Notes under the pieces: generated by a model
Database searches by the model: none
The model's input: only the letters and a program-made list of their open reading frames with translations
Told to the model about the DNA's origin: nothing
From: JBFMDN01 sp040753915
GTDB taxonomy: Bacteria; Desulfobacterota; Desulfomonilia; Desulfomonilales; Desulfomonilaceae
DNA length: 64,000 nucleotides
NCBI GenBank assembly: GCA_040753915.1
Contig: JBFMDN010000008.1
Location: forward strand, 1-64,000
Direction of reading: 5' to 3'
Shown: positions 26,650 through 34,615 of the stretch, piece after piece
Layout: each line of letters begins with the position of its first letter
Numbering within the stretch: position 1 is the stretch's first letter
Program-made: the position numbers and the translations under genes

Positions 26650-26982
26650 TCAGCAGCAGCCGGAACGAGCAGAGCCGACATCTGCCGGCTGGTCAGGCGA
26701 GTCTACGACACAGCAGCAGGAAGAGGAATTCCTTCCCAGAGCCGAGTTGATTACCGCCATGGCACAGCCGACCCCTGCCCGCACGGAGATCGCTTCCGCA
26801 GGGCAATTGCGGGCGCACGCGCCGCATTCCATACACGCGTCCCGTTCCTCGATGCGAACCTTGCCGTTGAAGCGAGCCAAGACCTGGTGGGGACACACTT
26901 CCAGACACACCCCACACCCCACGCAACGCTCTTCGTCAAGAGTCAGCGTCACCACGTCTCGCAGATAAATGGGATACTTCAT
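26650..26982 (-). CDS. hgcB: HgcB, ferredoxin partner of mercury methylation
   Basis: A 110-residue ferredoxin with two 4Fe-4S motifs: Cys20, 23, 26 and 30 in CVGCGVCLEVCP, and Cys50, 53, 56 and 60 in CMECGACARNCP, the second with the HgcB-typical CMECGAC. It also keeps the family's cysteine in GVGCAMAVI (Cys73) and ends in a Cys-Cys pair (109-110), with a further run of three cysteines at 89-91. HgcB is thought to reduce the HgcA corrinoid and to hand Hg(II) to it. It starts nine bases after the hgcA stop. The cysteine-rich tail is longer than in the shortest family members. Confidence 0.96.
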   Translation of the reverse strand: MKYPIYLRDVVTLTLDEERCVGCGVCLEVCPHQVLARFNGKVRIEERDACMECGACARNCPAEAISVRAGVGCAMAVINSALGRNSSSCCCVVDSPDQPADVGSARSGCC

Positions 26983-26991
26983 CGGAACACC

Positions 26992-28053
26992 TCACGCAAG
27001 CATCACGGATCCTGCCCAGAGAATCACTCCGGTCAATGCGGCAACGATCTGCAGGGGTACTGCCACACGCATTTCCTTTTTCACCCCTGACAGGGACGTG
27101 TACGTAGACGCGCCGGTGAAATTCATGGCCGCATACGTTGCTGCTGCCACGGTCAAGAGTCCCCATCCCACTATTTCGAGCATCGCGGGCATCGGGCCCC
27201 ACCAGGAAAGCCTGATGAAAGCTACGAGTCCTGCTGCCACCAGCCCCGGGACCACGCCTTTCAGGGAAAACGCCCTTCCGGGGAGCCAGGGCAGGAGAAT
27301 CGGAGTGAGCACCGCTCCCGCCAGGATCGCCGCCCCAAGTGCGATGGCTGCGAACAGTGCTGTGGCACTTCCTTCCTTCAAAAAGCTTCCTTGACCGGCC
27401 AGGCCTCCCAGCAAAAAGAATAGTGGCAGAGCAAGAAGTGCGGTCTTGCATGCTCCTACGAGCTCCACAGGGATGAGCACGATACGCTCCTTCAAGCCAA
27501 AGGTCTTTCGCCGCATCTCTGGACCGGCCTGGCACCCCTGTGCCAGATATTGTCTTATATCCTCTGCCCTGATAGGGCCGTATAGCACCCTGAAGCCCGA
27601 ACGTCTTCGCACCTCGTGGGCTGCGACTCCGGGGGCAGCGAGCTGAGGAAGGATGATCCTTCGATGCCAGACTATCTCGGAGAGGCGAGCAGTCTCGATC
27701 CTCCGTACCAGCTCGTCGGTTCCGAACGTCCCTTTGCCTGCAGCACACCAGACATTGATGCCCTGCGTGTCCACTACCAGGATCCACGCCGAAATATCCT
27801 GCAAAGATTGGCGCAAAACGTCAAAGGTCATCTTGTAGTTGCTGGTGGCAAGGACCGGCGATTCCGAATCAGGGGTTCCGATAGCGTAGAGCCCTGGGTC
27901 CACCGTGTACGACATCCGGCCTACACCCCATCTCGCTTTCACGGTTCCCCACAGATCGCTCCGCGTCATCTGGCACGATATCCTGGGGACTGGACCTAAA
28001 GCCGTGGGACTGGTACCGATCACGAAGGGCTGGTTCAGACTCGGCAGGCTCAC
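26992..28053 (-). CDS. hgcA: HgcA, corrinoid mercury methyltransferase
   Basis: A membrane corrinoid protein that transfers a methyl group to Hg(II), making methylmercury; with hgcB it is the established marker of mercury methylation. The cap-helix motif INVWCAAGKGTFGT is intact, with the cobalt-ligating cysteine at residue 103 of the listed frame. Other conserved parts are DPGLYAIGTPDSESPVL, NYKMTFDVLR and NFTGASTYTSLSGVKKEM. Five transmembrane helices follow residue 200. The listed GTG start has no good ribosome site and lies inside a palindrome; an in-frame ATG at 28167 is cut off by a UGA at 28075-28077. The conserved core starts near residue 20, so function need not be affected. Confidence 0.95.
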   Translation of the reverse strand: MSLPSLNQPFVIGTSPTALGPVPRISCQMTRSDLWGTVKARWGVGRMSYTVDPGLYAIGTPDSESPVLATSNYKMTFDVLRQSLQDISAWILVVDTQGINVWCAAGKGTFGTDELVRRIETARLSEIVWHRRIILPQLAAPGVAAHEVRRRSGFRVLYGPIRAEDIRQYLAQGCQAGPEMRRKTFGLKERIVLIPVELVGACKTALLALPLFFLLGGLAGQGSFLKEGSATALFAAIALGAAILAGAVLTPILLPWLPGRAFSLKGVVPGLVAAGLVAFIRLSWWGPMPAMLEIVGWGLLTVAAATYAAMNFTGASTYTSLSGVKKEMRVAVPLQIVAALTGVILWAGSVMLA

Positions 28054-28067
28054 CTGAGCCTGTGCCG
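28042..28067. repeat. Palindrome over the hgcA start
   Basis: CGGCAGGCTCA (28042-28052) pairs with TGAGCCT and GCCG (28055-28067), leaving a two-base bulge. It resembles the common genomic repeats built from CAGGCTCAG units. The GTG start of hgcA (28051-28053) is at its centre. Confidence 0.7.
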
Positions 28068-28437
28068 AAGGCGCTCAGCACGATTGAGTAGATCCCGAAG
28101 TCGGGTTCGCCGGCCTGACGTCTCTTTCTTCCGTCGCATCGGCAGGAGCGAGCTTGTCTGCGTTCATTGATGAATCTCTCACTCGGATAGTGTGAAGCAA
28201 GCGGCGAAGTCACCGCGCATCCTTTTCTCCTAGTATACTGTCTTTCTCGATATTTTCTAGCGCCATCACCCTGCAGGCAGTGTCCCTCTCACCTTTCCAG
28301 CCTACGCTTAGGGGGCCCGCTTGCCGCGGCCTGAGAATTGATTCATAATCAATTTGAATGCAAACGGCCGACTTTACTCTCCGGGGACCTTATCCCACGG
28401 GCAGTCGGCTACGTGAAACACCAGGGGAAATGACTCT

Positions 28438-29109
28438 ATGCCTGTCGATGAGTACTCCATGTGGCTGGAACGGGATCGAACGGGAAAGAATGTATCGGAG
28501 CTCCAGCATTCGTACGATCTTCTCATTCAGAAGGTCAAGCGTGTGGATCCGTTGACCATTGCAGAAACGACAGACGGCCGCTACAGGGGGGGCGACGGCG
28601 TGCCCCGTGTCGTCATTCCCTTTCTTCAAAGCTGGTTCGTCCTCGACCTCCTTCCGTACCGAATCAGAGCGGAGCACGAGTACCTGGACACGCTTCCACT
28701 AAAGGTGCTTGTCCTGCACCACATCCTCACGGCTTCAGAGAACGTTGGAACTGCGGTACGAGTCATGGGGACCTGGATCGACTGCCGATCGCTCCAGCAC
28801 GGAGCGGTATTGGGGGCCCACTTCTCCCGGTCGGTAATGGATAGTCTCACCCGGTTTTTTGCCCTCGAGACGGAACAGCAGCTTTCTCGGGTGTTGAGGT
28901 GGGGAGGCAAGCCAATCGATATGGCAGACCAGGGCTATCGGTTTGCGCTCTTTCCGCGGCTCCCTGTTGCCTTTATCCACTGGACAGGTGACGACGAATT
29001 TGCTCCGTACAGCAAGATTCTGTACGATGTATCTGCGAGCAATTTCATGCCTGTCCACGGACTGACTGCGCTGACGGAGTTCCTTGTGTACAGGCTTGCC
29101 GAGGATTGA
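28438..29109 (+). CDS. DUF3786 domain protein
   Basis: A 223-residue soluble protein. VLVLHHILTASENVGTAVRV, the following GTWIDCRSLQHG and AHFSRSVMDSLTRFF match the DUF3786 pattern as I remember it. Members are common in strict anaerobes, often beside corrinoid or Fe-S methyl-transfer genes; no activity is established that I know of. It is transcribed away from hgcA across a 384-base gap, so the two may share a regulatory region. Weakly conserved residues near the end (FIHWTGDDEFAPYSKILYD) resemble a metal or nucleotide pocket, but I would not assign one. Confidence 0.75.
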   Translation: MPVDEYSMWLERDRTGKNVSELQHSYDLLIQKVKRVDPLTIAETTDGRYRGGDGVPRVVIPFLQSWFVLDLLPYRIRAEHEYLDTLPLKVLVLHHILTASENVGTAVRVMGTWIDCRSLQHGAVLGAHFSRSVMDSLTRFFALETEQQLSRVLRWGGKPIDMADQGYRFALFPRLPVAFIHWTGDDEFAPYSKILYDVSASNFMPVHGLTALTEFLVYRLAED

Positions 29110-29227
29110 CGGGTCCCAGCGGTTGAGGGGCAGGGGCATTTCGCGTTTCCAAAGCGGGATCACGGACCTCTCTCGTGCCCAACCTCAGGCATTTCATGAC
29201 CGGTTTTGACCGCGTGGCTGGAAGGAG

Positions 29228-29881
29228 TCACTCCTTCGATTCTTGTCTCTGAGGCGATTCGGACACTTTGGCGCGCAATTGCTCAACCCACGGGCGAACC
29301 ATGACTGCATGGGGAGTTTCTCCCGCCTTCTCCAAAAATGTCTCCCAAGCCTTCAACGCTGAGGCATAATCTTTCAGGTCATCCCGAAGGACTATGCCCA
29401 TGTTGAAGAGGGCGAGCGCGTGCTGAGGGTCCGCATCCACGGCTGAGCGGAACGCGGCCACTGCTTCCTGAGGTTTGCCCATCCGGCGATACGCGATTCC
29501 CATGTCGGTCAGCACATCGGCATCCTTCGGATCGATCTTCAGCGCTTTTCCGTATGTTTCGACAGCCTTGTCGTAGCTCTGTATGTCAAAGTAATCGTTT
29601 CCAAGCTGCACGAGAGCCCTCAAATTATTTGGGTTTACCGAAAGCATTTTTTCCAGGCCTGCTATTCTTTTTCTGAGCTGCTCTTGTCCATTCTGTTCCT
29701 TTTGGGCTATCGGTTTCTCGTGACCGGGAGCTTCAGCCTTTTCCAGCTTCCACGCCGAGAAAACGATGCCGGCCACGAATCCGGCCATAAAGGCACACAC
29801 GAGATAGGCTAGGCCACGAGTTGTCTTCACCGATTTCACCCCGGACACTTTTTTGCTAAACGATATCACAGTACGGCACAT
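29228..29881 (-). CDS. Membrane-anchored TPR protein
   Basis: A 217-residue protein with a single N-terminal membrane helix (LAYLVCAFMAGFVAGIVFSA) and a periplasmic part with a short coiled stretch and about four TPR units (for example NLRALVQLGNDYFDIQSYDK, ADVLTDMGIAYRRMGKPQEA and ALALFNMGIVLRDDLKDYAS). Its layout recalls cytochrome c biogenesis or tetratricopeptide scaffold proteins such as the CcmH/NrfG C-terminal module, but no such neighbours are present. The first 15 codons may be untranslated if a GTG further in is used. Confidence 0.78.
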   Translation of the reverse strand: MCRTVISFSKKVSGVKSVKTTRGLAYLVCAFMAGFVAGIVFSAWKLEKAEAPGHEKPIAQKEQNGQEQLRKRIAGLEKMLSVNPNNLRALVQLGNDYFDIQSYDKAVETYGKALKIDPKDADVLTDMGIAYRRMGKPQEAVAAFRSAVDADPQHALALFNMGIVLRDDLKDYASALKAWETFLEKAGETPHAVMVRPWVEQLRAKVSESPQRQESKE

Positions 29882-29997
29882 GAGGGAATGATGGGAAACT
29901 ATAGCCAGCGGTTGGCAGCAGTCTGGCAGCTCAACCCATTTCGGGTTGGCAATCTCAGCGCTGTGGTCTTTTTTAACGGCTGCGCTAGAATGCTCGG

Positions 29998-32514
29998 ATG
30001 AACCTGAAGCCTCTCTTCCAGTTCAATCTCCGGTACTATCGCCGTCATCCCTTGTTGTCCATGCTGTGCGTCATGGGAATCGCTCTCGGTGTTGGGATCG
30101 TCGTGGCCGTCAATTTGATAAACGATTCCGCGCTCGCTTCCTTTTCCTCCACGGTTGATTTCCTCGCCGGTCGAGCTACCCACAGCATCGTATCCAAGTA
30201 CGGCAGGATAGAGGAGGCTCTGTTTAATAGAGTGTGGAGCAGTCCCAAGATCGTGGCAGCTTCCCCTGTCATCACGGTCATGGCACATACCCTCGAGACC
30301 TCTGGGGAGCCCTTACAGTTTGTAGGGATCGATCCGTTTCTTGATCGCGACTTTCGCTCATTGATTCCAGCGCGAGGGGATGAAGCCGCTTTTCAGCGTT
30401 TCTTGGTGGGGCCGGTCCCGGGTGTGTACATCGCCACTTCCGTGGCAAAGCGCTTCCGCCTCACGCCTGGAGACAAGCTCACGATCCTGACTGCAGGTAT
30501 CAGAAAAGAAGCAACCGTACTTGGGACAATTCCGTCCTCGGGGACACCCGGCAGCGAAAGTCTCGTAGTACTTGATATCGCGGCTGCGCAGGAACTGTTT
30601 GGGAGGGCAGGCCACCTGGATCGCATAGACATCATCGCACGGCCGGGCGAGCAGGATCTTCTCGCCGGATTTCCCGAGTATTTGACCTTGACCGACACCA
30701 CGGAGAAGAAGGCCCTGCTCAGGTCAATGCTTTATTCCTTTCAGTTGAATCTGGCAGCCATGAGCCTGCTAGCCCTGTTCGTCGGGGTGTTCCTCATTTA
30801 CAACTTCTCCATGTTTTCGGTGCTGTCCAGACGGGAGGACCTCTCGCTGCTCCGGGTCCTGGGAGCCCACCGCGGAGAATTGCTGGCTGCCTTCTTCGCG
30901 GAATCGATGGTGCTCGGCGCCTCGGGCAGCATCATCGGCATCCTGTTTGGATACGTTGTTGCCTGGTTGAGCATGGAAAAGGTGTCGTCCACGATAAGCG
31001 AGCTCTATTTTCAGGTTCACTCCCACCAGGTGCAATTGACCGCGTCGGTTGTGTGGAGTGGGCTCGGTGTAGGGTTTCTCGCTACGATGATTGGGACCGG
31101 TTTGCCAGCCATGGAAGTGGCGGGGGCGCCTCCGGCCCTCGGTGTTAAGCGGCAGACCATCGAAGACCGGGCTCACAACATCAAAGGGCTCCTGCTTGCC
31201 CTCGGGCTCGCCTTCGTGGTGATATCCAGCATCGCAAGCTGGGCCTCTCGAATCTCCATTTTCTGGGGTTTTGTGTCCGCTTTTGCCATGACGCTCGCGT
31301 TTGCGCTTTTCACCCCATCCTTTCTATCCCTTTTCACTCATTATGCAGGCTTGTGGCTGAGAGCAATGCCCGGCATGCTGCATGTCTTCCTGGCTGCGCG
31401 CACGATTTCTGCGTCGTTGAGCAGGACAAGCATTGCCGTGGCTGCCTTGGCGGTGGCCCTCAGCATGACTATTGGGGTCGACACCATGATCGGCAGTTTC
31501 AGGAAATCCGTGGATGCGTGGCTCGAAGGCGCGCTGCAGGGGGATGTGTACATTTCTCCGGCCACGACAAAATGGGCCCATCCTCTCCCCGAGAGTCTTG
31601 TTCAACAATTGCAGAACGACCCTCGGGTGGAGGCCATCGAGAGATATTCGACCCATGGCATCATGGTGAATGGCAGGCCAGCCAAGCTGCGGGTAATTGA
31701 TGCCCCGGTGCTTCGGGATCGCGCGCGATTCACCTTTCTGCAGGGCAGTAGGGGCGCGTGGGACCGCCTAGAAAATGGAGAAGTCTTCATTTCCGAATCC
31801 TTTGCGTATCGTTTCGGTCTCAAGGTAGGGGATCCCGTCGAGATCAGTACTCCCCAGGGACCGCGGCCCTTCAAGGTGGCTGCGGTGATCAGAGACTACT
31901 CCTCCGACCAGGGCACGATTCAGATCGACAGGTCCGTCTACGAGGCCCTCTGGCACGATACCTCCGTGCAGTCGGTCGCGCTATTTCTCCGTCCCGGGGC
32001 GTCGGCCGCGGAGGTACGGGGAACCATCGTCGCACTCTTCCCTGGCCTCGAACACAGCCTCTCGTCCAATACCAAGATGAGGTCCGATATTCTCGCGATC
32101 TTCGACAAGACCTTTGCCCCTACAGCGACCCTCAAAGGAGTCTCTCTCCTCGTAGCCCTCCTCGGAATTGCAACCGCGCTCATGGCGATTTTCATCGAAC
32201 GATCTCGGGACATGACCGTCCTCAGCTATCTTGGACTGTCTCCCAAAGACCTTGCCAAGATCAATGTGGCCCAGGCGCTGCTCATGGGGCTGGCTTCTTT
32301 TCTGATTTCCATTCTCTGCGGTCTCATTCTTGCCTGGATCATCATCGAATCCATAAACTACCGATCATTCGGCTGGTCCGTAGACGTGTACCTAGATCCC
32401 GGGGTGTTTGCCAGAACCCTCCTGCTCACGGCTCTCGCATGCCTAGCGTCTTCCGTGTACCCTACCCTGAGAATCGTCCGAGCAGGAAGGCCGGCATCCC
32501 TGGGGGAGGAATAG
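29998..32514 (+). CDS. FtsX-type ABC permease with two MacB/FtsX modules, orphan
   Basis: An 838-residue inner-membrane protein of the LolC/MacB/FtsX permease type in its long, two-module form. It has an N-terminal helix (LLSMLCVMGIALGVGIVVAV), a large periplasmic domain, an FtsX helix bundle at about 250-380, a central membrane segment, and the same order again at about 480-838, with SRDMTVLSYLGLSPKDLAKI in the last FtsX module. Such proteins usually export lipids or lipoproteins with a separate ATPase (for example a LolD-like one). No ATPase gene is adjacent. The ATG is the first possible start after a stop and has no clear ribosome site. Confidence 0.88.
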   Translation: MNLKPLFQFNLRYYRRHPLLSMLCVMGIALGVGIVVAVNLINDSALASFSSTVDFLAGRATHSIVSKYGRIEEALFNRVWSSPKIVAASPVITVMAHTLETSGEPLQFVGIDPFLDRDFRSLIPARGDEAAFQRFLVGPVPGVYIATSVAKRFRLTPGDKLTILTAGIRKEATVLGTIPSSGTPGSESLVVLDIAAAQELFGRAGHLDRIDIIARPGEQDLLAGFPEYLTLTDTTEKKALLRSMLYSFQLNLAAMSLLALFVGVFLIYNFSMFSVLSRREDLSLLRVLGAHRGELLAAFFAESMVLGASGSIIGILFGYVVAWLSMEKVSSTISELYFQVHSHQVQLTASVVWSGLGVGFLATMIGTGLPAMEVAGAPPALGVKRQTIEDRAHNIKGLLLALGLAFVVISSIASWASRISIFWGFVSAFAMTLAFALFTPSFLSLFTHYAGLWLRAMPGMLHVFLAARTISASLSRTSIAVAALAVALSMTIGVDTMIGSFRKSVDAWLEGALQGDVYISPATTKWAHPLPESLVQQLQNDPRVEAIERYSTHGIMVNGRPAKLRVIDAPVLRDRARFTFLQGSRGAWDRLENGEVFISESFAYRFGLKVGDPVEISTPQGPRPFKVAAVIRDYSSDQGTIQIDRSVYEALWHDTSVQSVALFLRPGASAAEVRGTIVALFPGLEHSLSSNTKMRSDILAIFDKTFAPTATLKGVSLLVALLGIATALMAIFIERSRDMTVLSYLGLSPKDLAKINVAQALLMGLASFLISILCGLILAWIIIESINYRSFGWSVDVYLDPGVFARTLLLTALACLASSVYPTLRIVRAGRPASLGEE

Positions 32515-32839
32515 GGCCTTCTTGGGCGCTCTGCCGTCGGCCTCGCGTCCGCGACGAACCCTGCCCCGGCCCACCCATTAACGCCCTGCAAGGGACAGAC
32601 GTAACACGATAGCTTTCTGTAATCCCTTGAAATTACCCATCTTGCACCTCGAAGGGGTGGACCGTGAATAGCCGTGGGGTTCACCCCACGGAGCGGTCGA
32701 ACAATGAAACGAGAACCCTGACGGGATCCACCGTTCACGTAGCTGGCGGTTGCACCCGATGCCAAAAGTTCTTTCCGGCTCCCATATGCCGAGAACGCTT
32801 ATGGGAGGTCCGCAGACCGGTGGGACGGGCATCTGGAAG

Positions 32840-33027
32840 TGTCTCAAAAGCCTGCAGTCCGTGATAATCGTGGCACACTCCTCACCCTGACCCTCTACCC
32901 CGCTTCGGGGGAGAGGGGATTCTTCCGCCTCCTTCTCCATCTGGGAGTGGGTTGGGGTGAGGCTGCCTTTCCACGCATCGACGCTCAATCGTGCTAGGAT
33001 TGTTGGTGTGTCCCGAGTTTTGAGACA
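32840..33027. mobile_element. MITE-like element with TGTCTCAAAA ends
   Basis: 188 bases bounded by a perfect inverted pair TGTCTCAAAA / TTTTGAGACA. Bases 32906-33027 are repeated at 1-122 of the window with about 90 percent identity by eye. The interior has the well-known GAGAGGG/CCCTCTC-type palindromic stretch. It encodes nothing. Confidence 0.78.
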
Positions 33028-33033
33028 GTTTTG

Positions 33034-33084
33034 TCTCGCCCGTCAGTGTTGAGGAGGAGAAACGGAAATTACTATTGCCAACCG
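33034..33084 (+). repeat. Dispersed repeat, copy 1
   Basis: TCTCGCCCGTCAGTGTTGAG and the next 30 bases recur in reverse orientation at 40570-40620 with only a few mismatches. It abuts the MITE-like element. Confidence 0.8.
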
Positions 33085-33386
33085 ATAGGATATGATCATT
33101 CGTCGCCCCCCGCAGGGTCGTTCCAGAAAATTGGCGGCCATCGTTCCTATGGGGTAGAAATCCCGCGTTCCGCGCGACTGCTGTTGGTGCGCCCCTCTGG
33201 CGCGAAGATTCTCAAGAGCCTCGCGACCAGCCGGCGGTGCGGCCACGGTGTCAAATAATGGGAATAGTTAGCCGTTATCGGCGTGGGGGAGGGCCGAGCC
33301 GTGCCAAGCCCTCTTTATTCCAGCTCGACTTGGAAAGCATTTGCCAGAAATGAGAATGGATATGGGATTCCGCCGCGGAGAATTTC

Positions 33387-33866
33387 TCAGGACGCCCCCT
33401 GGGTCGGCCCTTTGTCCATTTTCTGCCGAACGAATATCTCGTCGGGATCCTGGTCCTTCAGGGGAACCAGGTTTAGGCCATGGTGGACTCTGATGCGGTC
33501 AGGACCTAACTGCGAGACTAGGAGGGTCACGGTTGCCCCGTTATCCCAATACAGGGTGAGAACCGGTTGCGAGTAAGAGTAGCCCCCCTCGCCTGCACGG
33601 ACCCATTGCTGTGTCGTGTCTCCACGGTAATATGCCTGGAAGGTTCCCCGGGGGGAAAGCGCCAGTCGCATCACCCGATCTGTGGCAGGAGCTTCGCCAT
33701 CCTCGGTGATGCGCGCTTCCAGCAGCCATGTACCTGCAAGGGCCTGCGTGTCGGCATTAGGTTTGGAAAGATCAGGGGCTCGATCTCCGCATCCCAGCAT
33801 GACCAGGCAGCAGATTGCAAGGGTCAGAAGCAGGAGATGGCACCGAAGGGGTGGGAGGAGTCGCAT
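33387..33866 (-). CDS. Lipoprotein, unknown
   Basis: A 159-residue protein with a lipoprotein signal peptide (LLLLTLAICCLVMLGCGD, lipobox VMLGC), so it is expected to be anchored by Lgt to a membrane. The mature part has an alternating hydrophobic pattern with TWLLEARITEDGEAP and GTFQAYYRGDTTQQW, suggestive of a small lipocalin-like beta barrel. The ATG at 33866, four codons into the open frame, has GGTGGA upstream. Its role is unknown. Confidence 0.75.
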   Translation of the reverse strand: MRLLPPLRCHLLLLTLAICCLVMLGCGDRAPDLSKPNADTQALAGTWLLEARITEDGEAPATDRVMRLALSPRGTFQAYYRGDTTQQWVRAGEGGYSYSQPVLTLYWDNGATVTLLVSQLGPDRIRVHHGLNLVPLKDQDPDEIFVRQKMDKGPTQGAS

Positions 33867-33979
33867 ACCATCCACCATCGTTGAATAACGAGACGAGGCG
33901 ATCCCTCTCAGCGAGTTAACCGCCCCGTCTCATGTGCACTTGTTTATAGGTCTATGTCGTTGTGACAGCTCGACCGATA

Positions 33980-34360
33980 TTAGAACCAGCCGCTGGAAGA
34001 GCTGCTCGCAGGCCAGTAGCCGCTGGAAGAGCTGCTCGCAGGCCAATAGCCACTGGAGGAACCGGACGCTGGCACGCAGCTATATGCATATCCACTGGAG
34101 CTGCTGCTCGCAGGAACACAGCACACCGCGTAACCGGCATAACCGCTGGAGGAGCTGCTCGCCGAGGGCCAAGCATAGCCGCTGCTCGATGAGCTCGCTG
34201 GCCAATAGCCACTGCTGGAGGAAGCCCCGTACCACCCACTGCTGCTCGATGAAGCCGCTCCATATGATGCATACGGCGCCCATGCATAGAAGCCCATGGC
34301 CACGGTCGCGAACACCATAATCATACTCACGACTCCAAGCATCATTGCAAATCTTTTCAT
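33980..34360 (-). CDS. Secreted Ser/Gly/Tyr repeat protein
   Basis: A 126-residue protein with a signal peptide (MKRFAMMLGVVSMIMVFATV, cleavage near AMG) and a mature part made almost wholly of 8-12 residue units ASSSSSGY, with W, WP, A or C variants between them. Two units carry cysteines (AVCCVPAS and YSCVPASG). A strong AGGAGGT eight bases before the ATG supports expression. Serine is encoded mostly by AGC, giving repetitive DNA. It resembles low-complexity adhesive or matrix proteins in composition only. It is divergent from the FGE-like operon with 255 bases between start codons. Confidence 0.8.
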   Translation of the reverse strand: MKRFAMMLGVVSMIMVFATVAMGFYAWAPYASYGAASSSSSGWYGASSSSGYWPASSSSSGYAWPSASSSSSGYAGYAVCCVPASSSSSGYAYSCVPASGSSSGYWPASSSSSGYWPASSSSSGWF

Positions 34361-34615
34361 TGAATCACTTACCTCCTCATCAGATACAATCCCAAATTTC
34401 TGTTCTCGATATCGAAAACAGTTGTCCCCTCATCGATTAACGCATAGTGTGCTCTCATCGCTACCACGATTGACGGCCGTTGTCAACGTTTTTCCTCCTG
34501 CCGTCCGTAAGAGCTCGGAATCACCGAGGCCCGATTTTCGTCAATGCCTCTTGACTCCCCCCATGCGTCTGCTAGGATTCTCCCAATTTGCATCTTTGTC
34601 AAGGATTTTTTGTTC

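Larger units (their letters stand above)
32515..33386. repeat. Mosaic of intergenic repeats
   Basis: A gap of 870 bases without a convincing gene. It holds a perfect 8-base hairpin CCGTGGGG-TTCA-CCCCACGG (32672-32691), the complete 188-base element at 32840-33027, and directly after it a second repeat (33034-33084) shared with 40570-40620. The remaining part (33100-33260) contains GC-rich imperfect palindromes. It looks like a site where repeats collect. Confidence 0.75.

Noticed and set aside
28075..28077. Selenocysteine at the UGA upstream of hgcA
   Set aside because: No reason to expect Sec there: the codons on either side lie outside the conserved HgcA core and the UGA falls beside a palindromic repeat, so an insertion or a later start is simpler.
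33934..34320. Repetitive plus-strand frames over the Ser/Gly/Tyr gene
   Set aside because: The repeats make every frame open; only the minus-strand frame starting at 34360 has a signal peptide and a ribosome site.
33980..34360. Tandem DNA repeat as a CRISPR array
   Set aside because: The periodicity follows codons of a protein repeat and lacks spacers of constant length.
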